Of a DNA stretch of 64,000 nucleotides, positions 1 to 10,824 are shown in pieces. The position numbers and the translations under genes were made by a program. The number at the start of each line of letters is the position of its first letter. Position 1 is the stretch's first letter. The notes under the pieces were generated by a model. It made no database searches. It saw only the letters and a list, made by a program, of their open reading frames with translations, and was not told where the DNA came from. Source of the DNA: Kovacikia minuta CCNUW1 (lineage in GTDB: Bacteria; Cyanobacteriota; Cyanobacteriia; Leptolyngbyales; Leptolyngbyaceae); assembly GCF_020091585.1 (NCBI RefSeq), contig NZ_CP083582.1:7234028-7298027 (forward strand), read 5' to 3'.

Positions 1-368
1 CTGTGGTGTCCCAATATGCAGCCCTGGGAGCATTACAGGCGGGGGTAGCGTATTGCCAGGAACGGTTGGGGGCGATCGCCGAAATTCGCCAGTTAATGTT
101 GCATGAACTCAATCAAATCAAGGAGTTCTGTACCATTCCACCCACGAGCGGCGCATTCTACTTTTTTTTGAAAGTTCATACCGACCAGACATCAATGCAA
201 CTCGTCGAGCGTCTGATTCAGGAATATCGGGTCGCCGTCATTCCCGGTTCTACCTTTGGTATAGAGACGGGCTGCTATCTGCGGGTTGGTTATGGAGCCT
301 TACAACGAGAAACAGCCACCGTGGGAATCGGACGTTTGGTTAATGGCTTGAAATCTATCCTGAAGTAG
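1..368 (+). CDS. Class I/II aminotransferase, C-terminal part (5' truncated)
   Basis: The reading frame is open at the window edge and ends at TAG 366-368, so this is the last ~121 residues of a longer protein. The residues resemble the small C-terminal domain of PLP-dependent class I/II aminotransferases of the aspartate aminotransferase type: a PTSGAFYFF segment, then VAVIPGSTFG and a YLRVGYG segment where the substrate-carboxylate-binding Arg normally lies. The PLP lysine is upstream and not visible. Substrate cannot be assigned from this part. Family assignment is good; specific function is unknown. Confidence 0.8.
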   Translation, partial: VVSQYAALGALQAGVAYCQERLGAIAEIRQLMLHELNQIKEFCTIPPTSGAFYFFLKVHTDQTSMQLVERLIQEYRVAVIPGSTFGIETGCYLRVGYGALQRETATVGIGRLVNGLKSILK

Positions 369-502
369 GATGCCGAGCTGACAGCCTGTCAGTAAACTCC
401 TGATGAAATTGATGAATAGATCCCGGATATTCCAATATCCGTTGGGTATCTATAGTCAGGATTTACTAACTTTTGTCCTACCTACCCTTTCCTCCTAGCA
501 CG

Positions 503-634
503 ATGAACTCTATTCGACCCAAACTTGTGCCCACGTTACTTTGTGTAACTGTGGTGGGACTATTTGCCGCCCTTCTCCCCTACCCTGGTTTCAACCATCA
601 CGTTAATATCCTGAGTACGAATACGGCTGAGTAG
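503..634 (+). CDS. Small predicted membrane/secreted peptide (43 aa)
   Basis: A short frame from ATG 503 to TAG 632-634 encodes 43 residues with a basic start (MNSIRPK) and one hydrophobic segment of about 20 residues (VPTLLCVTVVGLFAALLP). It lies alone in the 300-base gap between the aminotransferase and the PAP-like gene. There is no clear Shine-Dalgarno sequence and I recognise no family, so it could be chance. Confidence 0.3.
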   Translation: MNSIRPKLVPTLLCVTVVGLFAALLPYPGFNHHVNILSTNTAE

Positions 635-683
635 GGAATCTGGGAAAATTAAAGGAGAAGACTTTAATCTCCAATTTCTCATA

Positions 684-1322
684 ATGACTGATCTGGCATC
701 TCTCCCTGACTACACTGCCACACTGACGGCAGCAGCAATCGCGTTTCGGCATGGGGGTGGCGATCGTGCCCCTTCCACCCAGGAAAATCGCCCCACTTCC
801 ACCGCCCTGGTTAATGCTCTGGTACAGGCAGAAAAAATTGCCAAACAGCAACGTCTTCGGTATCCGTTTGAATCCCTTCAGGGACGCTGGCGACTTTGTT
901 TTACCGCTAACCGCAAAGCCCATGAACGTAGCGGTACTGTTTTGGGAAAAGGTTGGTATGTCCCCAAACTTGCTCCAGCCCACATTTCCTTTAGTCAGAA
1001 TCAGAGCCTGGAGCGATCGGATAGGGGAGAAATCAGTAACCAACTCCAACTGGGTTCCTTCCTGCTTAGATTTACCGGCCCCTGTCGCTATCTAGGTAAG
1101 AAAAACTTGTTGTGCTTTGACTTTACTCAGATCCAGATTCGACTCCTGGGACGCACCCTTTACCAGGGAAACTTCCGAGGTGGGAATGCTCAAACACAGG
1201 AGTTTTACCCCCAATCAGTTGGCAAACTTCCCTTCTTTGCATTTTTCCTGATCACAGAAGATTTTATTGCCGCCCGTGGGCGCGGCGGAGGGCTTGCTCT
1301 CTGGGTGAGAAGTGAAGAATAA
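684..1322 (+). CDS. PAP/fibrillin-like protein (plastid lipid-associated family)
   Basis: Encodes 212 residues. The layout fits cyanobacterial PAP/fibrillin proteins: a helical N-terminus with an ALVNALVQAEK segment, then a beta-rich core beginning LQGRWRLCFTANRK and ending in a glycine/arginine-rich ARGRGGGLALW tail, which I associate with this family. Fibrillins bind lipids or hydrophobic molecules near thylakoid membranes; the cyanobacterial members are mostly uncharacterised. No signal peptide or membrane segment is visible. It is followed by a repeat-rich gap and convergent rplY. The family call is by recognition of the core and tail, so it is moderate. Confidence 0.55.
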   Translation: MTDLASLPDYTATLTAAAIAFRHGGGDRAPSTQENRPTSTALVNALVQAEKIAKQQRLRYPFESLQGRWRLCFTANRKAHERSGTVLGKGWYVPKLAPAHISFSQNQSLERSDRGEISNQLQLGSFLLRFTGPCRYLGKKNLLCFDFTQIQIRLLGRTLYQGNFRGGNAQTQEFYPQSVGKLPFFAFFLITEDFIAARGRGGGLALWVRSEE

Positions 1323-1330
1323 AGGCAAAA

Positions 1331-1401
1331 AGTAGTTTTAAGTTTTAAGTTCTCAATTCTTAGTTCCCAGAACTAACTCAAAACTCAAAACTCAAAACTT
1401 A
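1331..1401. repeat. Short-repeat gap with inverted AGTTTTAAG / CTCAAAACT units
   Basis: The gap between two convergent genes has repeated AGTTTTAAGTT units followed by three CTCAAAACT units that are partly complementary, so a transcript could fold here. Similar text recurs at about 11465-11550, 51290-51320, 53045-53065 and 58290-58335. It may act as a bidirectional terminator, but it looks mainly like the short-repeat filler typical of filamentous cyanobacteria. Confidence 0.5.
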
Positions 1402-1424
1402 GAACTCCTCACCCCTCACCGATG

Positions 1425-2021
1425 TTAAGCCTCAGCCTCAGCCTCTTCGCTGGCAGCACCACTACCACTGCCACCTGACACCATGACCACGACCCGATCG
1501 GGTTCACCAAGGGAGCTAACTCCCTTGGGTAAAACTAATTCATGGACATGCAGCGCATCACCAATCTGCATATTGGAAACGTCAATTTCGATTGACTCAG
1601 GAATCACATCAGGGGCACAGCGAACATGAAGTTCGTTCAGTTCTATATCTAGTGAACCGCCATCGGTCTTAACCCCAGGGGCTTCTCCAACAAAATGGAG
1701 CGGCACATCCACATCCAGGGTTTCCTGGGAACCCACGGAGAAAAAGCTGAGATGATAGAGCTTTCCTTTCCAGGGGTGGGTTTGAATTTCCCGCAAGAGG
1801 GCTTTTCCTCGCCAGGGAAGTTCGGGAACGGTGATATCTACCAGGGTGTTATTCAACGATGCATCCCGAACCAGGAGTTCGGCAGTTTTTGCATCGGTTG
1901 TCAGAGAAACGGATTCAGCCCCGTTGTGACCATATAAAACAACCGGAATCAAGCCAGAGCGACGAAGCGCATTGGGCTTACTACCATCTGGACGGGCATG
2001 ACATTCAAGGGTGAGTTCCAT
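1425..2021 (-). CDS. rplY: 50S ribosomal protein L25 (general stress protein Ctc type)
   Basis: Encodes 198 residues, the long TL5/CTC form of L25: an N-terminal 5S rRNA-binding beta barrel (residues ~1-90, with the start MELTLECHARP and GLIPVVLYG) and a C-terminal CTC domain (~95-180) with VPLHFVGEAPGVKTDGG. The tail is Ser/Gly/Glu/Ala rich. L25 binds 5S rRNA in the central protuberance of the large subunit. It lies downstream of purA on the same strand, separated by about 120 bases of repeats, so co-transcription is uncertain. Confidence 0.93.
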   Translation of the reverse strand: MELTLECHARPDGSKPNALRRSGLIPVVLYGHNGAESVSLTTDAKTAELLVRDASLNNTLVDITVPELPWRGKALLREIQTHPWKGKLYHLSFFSVGSQETLDVDVPLHFVGEAPGVKTDGGSLDIELNELHVRCAPDVIPESIEIDVSNMQIGDALHVHELVLPKGVSSLGEPDRVVVMVSGGSGSGAASEEAEAEA

Positions 2022-2034
2022 AGTTAATCAAGGA

Positions 2035-2140
2035 TGAAGTAGGAGGGATGGGGGATGAAATCGGAGAGGGAGAAGAATAGGGGCAGGAAAAAAAGAACCA
2101 ACAGTTCTCATTCATCCCTCATCCCCCATCCTTCATCCCC
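2035..2140. repeat. Short-repeat gap with imperfect inverted arms
   Basis: The arm around 2035-2059 (GGAGGGATGGGGGATGAA) is nearly complementary to the repeated CATCCCTCATCCCCCATCC text at 2111-2140. It sits between purA and rplY and could form a long imperfect hairpin. The heptamer-like repetition (CATCCCT/CATCCCC) marks it as a low-complexity repeat of the kind seen elsewhere in this window. Confidence 0.45.
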
Positions 2141-2143
2141 TAA

Positions 2144-3535
<1,392 letters not shown>

Positions 3536-3751
3536 TCATTATCGGCAGCAATTGTTGCTGGTGTCAATCAAGGGGCGCAATTTTGGTAGCCCCCAATACT
3601 CAGCATTCTGGCTGAATCCGTTACAGAATCGAGGTCATATTTATTTTAGTTTTCTATGATCTAGATTAAGATGCTTCAAACTGCTTAATGGTTTGGCTGA
3701 CGTAATACACGATCGCATCGATTCCTACTCCTTATCTTAAAAGAGGTGCCT

Positions 3752-4810
3752 GTGGCTTTATATGCTGAACTTCACCGCCACTTGGGAGGCTCTGTTGTAC
3801 CTCGGGTTTTGTGGCGGTATCTCCAACGGAATGATTCAGACCTGACTGCGCGCTTTCCTGACTATCCAAACTTTGAGGATTTTTATACGCGCCCACGCAA
3901 CACTCTGGATGAATATTTAGAACTACACACTCTGGTAGAAAGTGTGCAAACAGCGGAGGCATTGCCCTATTTTGTCTATCGGCTAATGCGGGGTGCTTAT
4001 ATTTTTGAAAATCTGGCTTATTTAGAACTGCGCTATACCCCCTATCTACGAACCCCGGATCATCTGACGCAATCACAACGGATCGAACAGATGGCGGAAA
4101 TTGTAGAGATTGTTGGCAAAGCGAGTCGTCTAAATGAGTATCCGATCGTGACCAGCCAAATCCTCTGTATGCATTCCCGACTTCCCTATGAGGTCAATCG
4201 GGCGATTGTCGATTTGGCTGCCCAATCACGGGAGTATGTCTGCGCGATTGATGTCGCAGGTGGAGACAACCACTACGGGGAACGCCTGGACGAATTTGTC
4301 GCGCTATATGCCCGTGCCCGCTCGCTGGGGGTCAACACGACTGGCCATCTATATGAAACAAAGGAGGGTTGCTATCCAGAGCTGCTTCCCTACCTGATGC
4401 GGATTGGGCATGGAATTCAAATTCCATTGCGATACCCCCAATTGCTGAAGCAGGTTGCCGATCGAGGGCAATGCCTGGAGGTTTGTCCCACGACTTACTT
4501 GAAAACAGGCACCCTGGAGGAGATCTCCCAACTCAAGCTGGTCTTTGACCGATGTTTTGAAGCGGGAGTCGATATTGCAATCTGCACAGATAATGCCGGT
4601 TTACACAACGTCCGCTTACCCTTTGAGTACGAAAACCTGCTGACCCACGACATTATTGACTTCAAACAATTGCAAGCCTGTCAGGATGCCGCATTCCGCC
4701 ATGCTTTTGCCTGGCCCTATAGCCAGCGTCCAGCTTCACTGCTCAACGGCTTACTGAAGGTGGAAGGCGATCGCGATAGTTCCTATGAAGTCGTCCATGA
4801 AATTCATTAA
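3752..4810 (+). CDS. Adenosine deaminase family hydrolase
   Basis: A metal-dependent amidohydrolase of the adenosine/AMP deaminase superfamily (~352 residues). Visible motifs are the HxH metal motif in AELHRHLGGS near the N-terminus, TGHLYE in the middle (metal His), and CTDNAGLHN near the C-terminus, corresponding to the usual SLNTDDP loop with its catalytic Asp. The substrate may be adenosine or another purine; the loop differs from classical Add, so substrate is left open. Start: GTG 3752 is chosen over GTG 3746 because the Shine-Dalgarno AGAGG (3742-3746) lies five bases before it. Its neighbour purA makes a purine role plausible. Confidence 0.85.
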   Translation: MALYAELHRHLGGSVVPRVLWRYLQRNDSDLTARFPDYPNFEDFYTRPRNTLDEYLELHTLVESVQTAEALPYFVYRLMRGAYIFENLAYLELRYTPYLRTPDHLTQSQRIEQMAEIVEIVGKASRLNEYPIVTSQILCMHSRLPYEVNRAIVDLAAQSREYVCAIDVAGGDNHYGERLDEFVALYARARSLGVNTTGHLYETKEGCYPELLPYLMRIGHGIQIPLRYPQLLKQVADRGQCLEVCPTTYLKTGTLEEISQLKLVFDRCFEAGVDIAICTDNAGLHNVRLPFEYENLLTHDIIDFKQLQACQDAAFRHAFAWPYSQRPASLLNGLLKVEGDRDSSYEVVHEIH

Positions 4811-4880
4811 TGAGTAATGGGGAATGGGTGAAAGAAAAATTACCTGTTACCCATTACCCATTACCCATTACCTATTCCTA
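4811..4880. repeat. ATTACCC tandem repeat between convergent genes
   Basis: Tandem heptamers (TTACCCA repeated three to four times, 4845-4872) are preceded by GAGTAATGGGGAATGGGT, which is partly complementary. This gives a possible hairpin between the convergent adenosine deaminase and psb27 genes. It is probably a short tandem repeat that also serves as a transcription stop. Confidence 0.5.
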
Positions 4881-4913
4881 AAAATAGCCGTCAACTCGAT
4901 TACTATAATCAAC

Positions 4914-5327
4914 CTACGCTCCACGATCGATGGCCAGCTCGACTTGCTTAAACTCTTGCTCTAACCGATCTTTCAGCTTTTGCGGGATGGGGCGATTGGG
5001 GTAGGAGCTATAATGCCCCGCCAGTGAGTTCAGCGCAGTCCGCATGGTGGTGTAGGAACTGAGCCGAGCAACGGAATTTTCCCGCCGATAGCGTGCCGCA
5101 AAATCGTTAATCAACTGACGGGTCTGTGCCTGAGTAGTGGCTTTTTCAGGGTCGTCATCGGTCAGTGCAATTGCGCTTCTTAGACTGTCAACTAAGGCCA
5201 ACGTATCCTGACGGTAATCTCCAGTTAGCCCGACAGAGCCTTCAGGAACTGAAGAACAACCCACCAAACCGATACATACAACCAGAACGAGGGAAAGTAA
5301 GCGAGATAAAAGGCGGTTCATAAGCAT
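4914..5327 (-). CDS. psb27: Photosystem II assembly lipoprotein Psb27
   Basis: Encodes 137 residues. Psb27 is a lumenal lipoprotein that binds CP43 of immature photosystem II and keeps the oxygen-evolving centre accessible during assembly and repair. A lipoprotein signal peptide is clear (basic start, hydrophobic core, lipobox LVGC with Cys24). The mature four-helix part shows the family text TGDYRQDTLALVDSLR and SSYTTMRTALNSLAGHYSSYPNRPIPQKLKDR. ATG codons 1 and 3 are both possible starts. It stands alone between adenosine deaminase and the pst operon. Confidence 0.95.
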   Translation of the reverse strand: MLMNRLLSRLLSLVLVVCIGLVGCSSVPEGSVGLTGDYRQDTLALVDSLRSAIALTDDDPEKATTQAQTRQLINDFAARYRRENSVARLSSYTTMRTALNSLAGHYSSYPNRPIPQKLKDRLEQEFKQVELAIDRGA

Positions 5328-5570
5328 TCTTGAGGAGAGATGTGGGCAATGATATTGTCTTAATTTGTCACATTTATCTGATCCTACCCCGATTCGGGAT
5401 CGGGGATCACGTTTAGGAAAAGGATACTTCTCAGGATGTAGCAGAGGGTAGAGGCAAGGAAAGCTGCGACAAGAAAAAAGGAGGCATTGCTGCCCCCCAT
5501 TGAAGATTCACTGACCTATTCATCAAACTCTTAACAGTTTTTAGTCATCCCAGGGAATGAAGCAGTCAAT

Positions 5571-6377
5571 TTAACCAAAGCGACCGCTAACATACTCTTT
5601 CGTCGCTTCCTGCTGAGGATTTTGGAAGATTACTTCAGTCCGATCGTACTCAACGATGTAACCCGTTCGTTGCCCTTTTTCATTTGCCTGAACATTGTAA
5701 AAGGCGGTGAAATCGGAAGCCCGCGATGCCTGTTGCATGTTGTGAGTGACGATGATGATCGTGTAATTCTCCTTGAGTTCCTGAAGCAAATCCTCAACCT
5801 TAAGCGTGGAAATAGGATCGAGGGCAGAACAAGGTTCGTCCATCAGGATGACATCGGGCTGAACCGCGATCGCCCGTGCAATACAGAGCCGTTGCTGCTG
5901 ACCACCCGATAAATCCGTTCCCATTGCCCTCAGTTTATCCTTCACGTCATCCCACACCGCTGCTTGCTTGAGGGAACGCTCTACAAGCTCATCCATGTCG
6001 CCTTTAAAGCCTAAAAGCCTTGGACCAAAGGCAATATTGTCATAAATCGTTTTTGGGAAGGGGTTTGGTTTTTGAAATACCATCCCAATTTGACGCCGTA
6101 CCTCTACCGGATCAATGTCTGGAGCATAAAGATCCTGATTGTGATAGAAAATTTTGCCGTCAATATGAAAGGACTTGATTAAGTCATTAAGGCGATTAAA
6201 ACAACGTAATACGGTACTTTTGCCACAACCAGAAGGTCCAATAAAAGCCGTAATCGCATGCTTGGGAATTTCAATATTGACATCCCGTACAGCTAAAAAG
6301 CTGCCGTAGTAGATATTTAGGTTTTCGGTACGAAAGACTGTCTCGGTCTGGCGGGCAGTCTGAAGTTTGGAAATCAT
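5571..6377 (-). CDS. pstB: Phosphate ABC transporter ATP-binding protein PstB
   Basis: The ATPase subunit that powers the high-affinity phosphate importer with PstS, PstC and PstA. Walker [10 protein letters not shown], signature LSGGQQQR, Walker B VILMDEP and the switch His in [10 protein letters not shown] are all intact. The frame extends to ATG 6455, but the ATG at 6377 (codon 27 of the long frame) gives about 268 residues, the usual PstB length, and is preferred. It is the last gene of the pstSCAB operon, about 140 bases after pstA. Confidence 0.95.
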   Translation of the reverse strand: MISKLQTARQTETVFRTENLNIYYGSFLAVRDVNIEIPKHAITAFIGPSGCGKSTVLRCFNRLNDLIKSFHIDGKIFYHNQDLYAPDIDPVEVRRQIGMVFQKPNPFPKTIYDNIAFGPRLLGFKGDMDELVERSLKQAAVWDDVKDKLRAMGTDLSGGQQQRLCIARAIAVQPDVILMDEPCSALDPISTLKVEDLLQELKENYTIIIVTHNMQQASRASDFTAFYNVQANEKGQRTGYIVEYDRTEVIFQNPQQEATKEYVSGRFG

Positions 6378-6515
6378 CAGATCAGGAGGGGTAAATAGAT
6401 TGGGTTGTACCAGAGGATAATTTAAGTAATAGATTGGCACGTTTCGCGAACACATGAGTCACTTGTATAGGGGCAGAAATGGCATAAAGCAGGGGGTCTG
6501 CAACCAGGTTTGAAA

Positions 6516-7401
6516 TTATCGTTTGCGTGTTACCCAGCGAGCAAGAATACTGGCGATCAAAACCATTAGTACCAACACCAAAGCAGCAGCCCAGGCAAGC
6601 TGTTGCTGATTCTTATAGGGCACGATCGCAAAATTGAACACCAACACCGCCAACGATGCAGTCGGTTCCCAAATTCCTCTGGGCCAGTACTGGTTGAACA
6701 GAGCGGTAAAGATCAGAGGGGCTGTTTCCCCGGCGGCACGGGCGACCGCCAGCATGACTCCAGTCACGATCGCCGACAGGGCAGCAGGCAGCACAACGCC
6801 TGCTACGGTTTGGAAGCGAGTTGCGCCCAGTCCCACTGAAGCCTGTCTAAATTCAGTCGGCACCGATTCCAACGCCTCAGTTGCAGTTTTTACAATCGTC
6901 GGTAACATCAATACTGCCAGCGCCACACCCCCCGCAACCGCTGAAAAGGTTCCGGTCGTCAGAACCACAATTGAATAGGCAAACACCCCAATCACAATGG
7001 AGGGAACGCCACTCAAAACATTGGTGCAAAAGTCAACTGCGTCTGACAGTTTCGTATCCCTGGCAAACTCTGCCAGGAAGATGGCCGCCAAAACACCGAA
7101 GGGAATACTGATTAAAGCTGCAATGCCAACCATGAGCAGTGTTCCCATAAAAGCGTTGCCAAATCCTCCCCCTTTAACCAGCGGGGGAGGCGGCAGTTGG
7201 GTGAACAAATCTGGACCCAAACGAGCCGCCCCTTGAATGAAAACATAAATTAGTACTGCAAATAGCGGAATCAGGGCAAGCGCCGCACAAATGAATGCCG
7301 ACAACCGTCATTGCAGACGAAAATAGGGTTCGGGGTGAATTGGGCGATCGCTTCAAGCTCCGCGCTAGAGATGGGGATGCCGCAAAATCTTGACCAGCCA
7401 T
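6516..7401 (-). CDS. pstA: Phosphate ABC transporter permease PstA (apparent frameshift near 7300)
   Basis: Membrane subunit of the phosphate importer. The main frame (6516-7304) has about six transmembrane segments and the permease loop with EALESVPTEFRQASVGLGATRFQT. As called it would begin at TTG 7304 with the first transmembrane segment (SAFICAALALIPLF). The normal cytoplasmic N-terminus is present but in another frame: ATG 7401 encodes ~32 residues ending RTLFSSAMTV, which joins naturally to SAFICAALAL and restores ~294 residues, the family length. A one-base change near 7300-7312 separates the parts. Either the assembly has an indel or the gene uses the internal TTG or is damaged. Confidence 0.88.
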
Positions 7402-7478
7402 CTTAGTATCTTTTCAACCTCTATATAACCTGCCAACTGATTGCAAAGCAGGAACTCAAACGAAATCAGTGTGTTCAA

Positions 7479-8435
7479 CTAAACCTTGAGCCTGACACTA
7501 CGAACCAGCAATTCAGCCAGAATATTGACAATTAGCGTCAGCCCAAACAACAGCAGGGCCGCATACATGAGCGCAGAAATTTGCAGCCCACCTGCTTCTG
7601 CAAACTGGTTTGCCAATAGCGCCGAAACCGTTGACCCGCTGTCAAAAATAGAACCCGTGACTCTGTTGCTGTTGCCAATCACCATCGTCACTGCCATCGT
7701 CTCTCCCATTGCCCGCCCTAGCGCCAGCATAATGCCACCCACAATTCCAGAGATAGCAGTCGGCAAAATGACCTGGAAAATGGTTTCCCAGCGGGTTGCC
7801 CCTAAACCGTAGGCACCTTGACGCAGTTCTGGCGGGACTGCAACCAGGGCATCGCGTGAAATCGCCGCAATAATGGGCAGAATCATAATCGCCAGAATAA
7901 ACCCTGCGACGTAGATCCCAGGACCTGAAGGCGCAGTGCTGAAGATGGGGATAAAACCGAGCGTCTGGTGAATCCAATTTCCTACCGGAGTCAGAATTGG
8001 AATCAGGACAAAAATCCCCCACAACCCATAGACCACACTGGGAATTGCTGCCAGCAACTCAACTAGAAATACGATCGGTCGCTGAATCCTGGGGGGAAGA
8101 AAATCCTCACTCAAAAAAAGGGCAACTCCAACGCCGATTGGGACAGCCAGCAACAAAGCAAGCACTGAGGTAACGATGGTACCGTAAATTTGTGGCCATG
8201 CCCCATAGATGTTCTGGACCGGGTCCCAGCGGGTGCCTATAATGAAACCCAGTCCAAACTGCTGCATGGCAGGAAAAGCTTGCTGCCCAACCTGGAGGGC
8301 GATCGCTGCGAGAACAACCGCAACCCCAATCGCAAAAACTCCAGTCAACCAGATAAAGCCTTTGTCTACTAGGCGGGATGTGGCTGAGCGTTGCCAGGAC
8401 ATCGGCGATGAGCGTTCAATTGGCGGAGACGACAT
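7479..8435 (-). CDS. pstC: Phosphate ABC transporter permease PstC
   Basis: Encodes 318 residues with six predicted membrane segments. The N-terminal SRLVDKGFIWLTGVFAIGVAVVL and the cytoplasmic loop DALVAVPPELRQGAYGLGATRWET, which contacts PstB, are typical of PstC. Together with PstA it forms the phosphate channel in the plasma membrane. It is the second gene of the minus-strand pst operon, about 175 bases after pstS and about 80 bases before the pstA start region. Confidence 0.95.
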   Translation of the reverse strand: MSSPPIERSSPMSWQRSATSRLVDKGFIWLTGVFAIGVAVVLAAIALQVGQQAFPAMQQFGLGFIIGTRWDPVQNIYGAWPQIYGTIVTSVLALLLAVPIGVGVALFLSEDFLPPRIQRPIVFLVELLAAIPSVVYGLWGIFVLIPILTPVGNWIHQTLGFIPIFSTAPSGPGIYVAGFILAIMILPIIAAISRDALVAVPPELRQGAYGLGATRWETIFQVILPTAISGIVGGIMLALGRAMGETMAVTMVIGNSNRVTGSIFDSGSTVSALLANQFAEAGGLQISALMYAALLLFGLTLIVNILAELLVRSVRLKV

Positions 8436-8609
8436 ACCTTTACTAAGCAGGGGGGAATAGGGAATGAAGAGCGAACATCAATACCTGGAGGGATAAAAAT
8501 ATTAGGAGAAACAGAAATTCAAGCCAACTTTGAGATCAGCCAAAGTTAAAGGAATCACTGTTCTTTGGAGAAACTTAAAGTGCCTGAGCAAATCAAAAAA
8601 AAAGATGCG

Positions 8610-9726
8610 CTACTTGGCAGCTACCTTCACATTATCAAGCGCTGCGATTGCCTTGTTTGTCACCTCATTGGGCAGAGGTAAATATCCCAACTCTTTAGCG
8701 AATGATGAACCATCTTGAAATGCCCACTTGATAAAGTTTTTGAGGGCATCCGCTTTAGCCTGATCACTATACTTGCCATGCAGCAGCAACCAGGTTAATC
8801 CGACAATTGGATAAGCTTCCTTACCTGCAGGATCAGGAACCTTCAGCGCAAAATCTGCGGGCACTTCCGCCCCTTCAAGCGCCTTCGCTGCGGCTTCGGG
8901 TGAAGGGTCAATAAACGCCCCTGACTTGTTCTGAATCGCTGCCATTTTCAAGCTGTTCTCTTTGGCATAAGAATATTCAGTGTATCCAATTGTACCTTTG
9001 GTTTGCTGGATTTGAGCTGTGACGCCCTCATTTCCTTTTGCCCCAACCCCGGCGGGCCACTCGACAGACTTTGAAGCACCTGCTTTCCAATTGGGGCAGG
9101 CAGCTTTGATGTGGCTAGTAAAGAGAAAGGTCGTCCCGCTACCATCCGAGCGGTGAATAAATGTAATCGGGGAGCTAGGTAGCTTCGCATCTGGATTATC
9201 CTTGACGATCTTCGGATCATTCCAGGTTTTGATGGTTCCGTCGGTGATACCGCAATAGGCATCTCGTGACAATTTCAGATTGTCAACCCCATCCAGGTTG
9301 AAGGCATAAACAACAGCCCCCCCGGTCATCGGGATTTGCAAAGGCTCGCCCATATCTTTGGGGTAGGAAGCCCGTTCCTTGTCATTCAAAGGTGCATCCG
9401 TTGCACCAAAGTCAACCGTCTTAGCCAGAAATTGCTTTACCCCCGCTCCGCTACCGACTGATTGATAGCTAATTTGGATATTGGGGTTTAGCTTATTGAA
9501 CTCAGAAAACCAGCGCTGATATAGCGGGGCTGGGAACGTTGCGCCTGCACCACTGAGAGATACCGTTCCCCCTCCCCCAGCGGTTGCTGCTGGACTTGGC
9601 GCCTCCAGTATTTGCTGCGGGCGGCGCATTATTTGCGGAAGGCGCGCCACAGGACGCCAAACCAAGAGTCAGAGCAACCGCAGAAACTGAAACTACCTGA
9701 CGCGTTGCCTTTAGAGACGAAAACAT
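8610..9726 (-). CDS. pstS: Phosphate-binding lipoprotein PstS (apparent frameshift near 9600)
   Basis: Periplasmic phosphate-binding subunit of the Pst importer. The mature part lies in one frame (8610 to about 9600) with GAGATFPAPLYQRWF, the YQSVGSGAG phosphate loop, VDFGATDAPL and the RSDGSGTTF loop. The signal peptide lies in another frame: ATG 9726 encodes MFSSLKATRQ..., a hydrophobic core and lipobox LASC, then a Pro/Ala-rich linker. The two frames must join near 9590-9615, where both read as Ala/Ser/Pro-rich linker. With the pstA case this suggests assembly indels, or real decay of the operon. Confidence 0.88.
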
Positions 9727-9771
9727 AATTCTGCATCTTAAAATAGACCTCCCCCTAACCGTACACCGAGT

Positions 9772-9790
9772 CAGTAAAGAGAAGGTTAAG
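9772..9790 (-). promoter_or_regulatory. Candidate Pho box upstream of pstS
   Basis: On the minus strand the text reads CTTAACCT, three bases, then CTTTACTG, about 45 bases before the pstS start. The first half matches the cyanobacterial PhoB/SphR half-site (C/T)TTAACC(T/A) exactly, and the second matches at about half its bases with the usual 3-base spacing. Phosphate-starvation control of pstS is well known in cyanobacteria; the site itself is a pattern match only. Confidence 0.45.
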
Positions 9791-9926
9791 CAACCCCAGG
9801 GTATTAATTTTTGATCTGAGTTTTATCGCGTGCGGCAAGGAAACGGGTTAGGGGGTGGACTAAAAGATGCTTTTTACCCCTTATGCTTCATCTCCCAATC
9901 TTCCTCTAGCCTCTAATTCCTTACTC

Positions 9927-10547
9927 CTAGCTACTCAGGACGGTTCTTTTAACCGCAGATTTTACCTGACGACAAAGGATTTGGCGCATATTCCGCATGT
10001 TGGCGGGCAAATCTAACTGGATGGCTTGCTGAATGAACATGGAGGGAACAGGAATCAACGGTGTTGCCTGGACGGTATAGGTTAAAAGTGTTCCGCCACC
10101 ATAGTCTTGCAGCTTCAGGTCAGCAGAGAAGTCAGAAAAGCTACCAGACTCCATATGAAATTGAATGCGCTGGTAGGCAGTTTCAACCACATTAAGGTAG
10201 GCATCGACCTGAACACTCAGCACCAGAAAGCTTTTCTTGGCGACCTGATAGAGGCGCTTGCGGATGTCTAAGCTCTGGTTGCCTTCTCGGGCTTCACTGC
10301 GGTGCACGATCTCACTTCGTGCCAGGTCGGGGAAGTACTGCACCCAGCGGGGATAGTCGGTTAATTGTACCCAGGCGATCGCCCGTTCCAGGGGGAGATA
10401 CATCTGAGCAGTCACCGAAGCCCCCCAGGCAGTATGGGAACGGGTCGTAAGCGCGATCTCGCCATTGAGAAGGGAAGCCATCTGGCGATCGCTACAAATC
10501 GGCGGGCATGATGCAGCACGGACAGAATTAGGGGAAGTTACGGTCAT
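9927..10547 (-). CDS. SRPBCC (START-like) family protein
   Basis: Encodes 206 residues. The core (~residues 35-200) has the polyketide cyclase/SRPBCC pattern: ASVTAQMYLPLERAIAWVQLTDYPRWVQYFPDL at the start of the cavity fold, beta strands in the middle, and a C-terminal long helix (PANMRNMRQILCRQVKSAVKR). Such proteins bind hydrophobic ligands. No signal peptide is clear; the first ~25 residues are Cys/Ser rich and variable. ATG 10547 has a CAGGAGC sequence upstream and is preferred, with ATG 10481 as an alternative. Ligand and pathway are unknown. Confidence 0.7.
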   Translation of the reverse strand: MTVTSPNSVRAASCPPICSDRQMASLLNGEIALTTRSHTAWGASVTAQMYLPLERAIAWVQLTDYPRWVQYFPDLARSEIVHRSEAREGNQSLDIRKRLYQVAKKSFLVLSVQVDAYLNVVETAYQRIQFHMESGSFSDFSADLKLQDYGGGTLLTYTVQATPLIPVPSMFIQQAIQLDLPANMRNMRQILCRQVKSAVKRTVLSS

Positions 10548-10824
10548 TAGCTTGAATAGCTCCTGATTAGGTAGAGACGAAAAAATTCGCTCTTATTCAG
10601 ACGTTAACCTCATATTCATTAAAAAGTATTACGTGGTGCTGTAAAGATTTAGATAAAATTTTCGAGAGTGAACGCTCACTAACCCGTAAAAAGTAGAAGG
10701 CAGAGGGCTAAAGCCCTGAGGACAACTATAAAGGGAAAGGAATTGGGAGATGGAGAATTTAGTCCGATAAGATTGGTAGAAAGGATTCTGGCAATTTGGG
10801 TAGTAGACAGGGGGATGGGTCACG

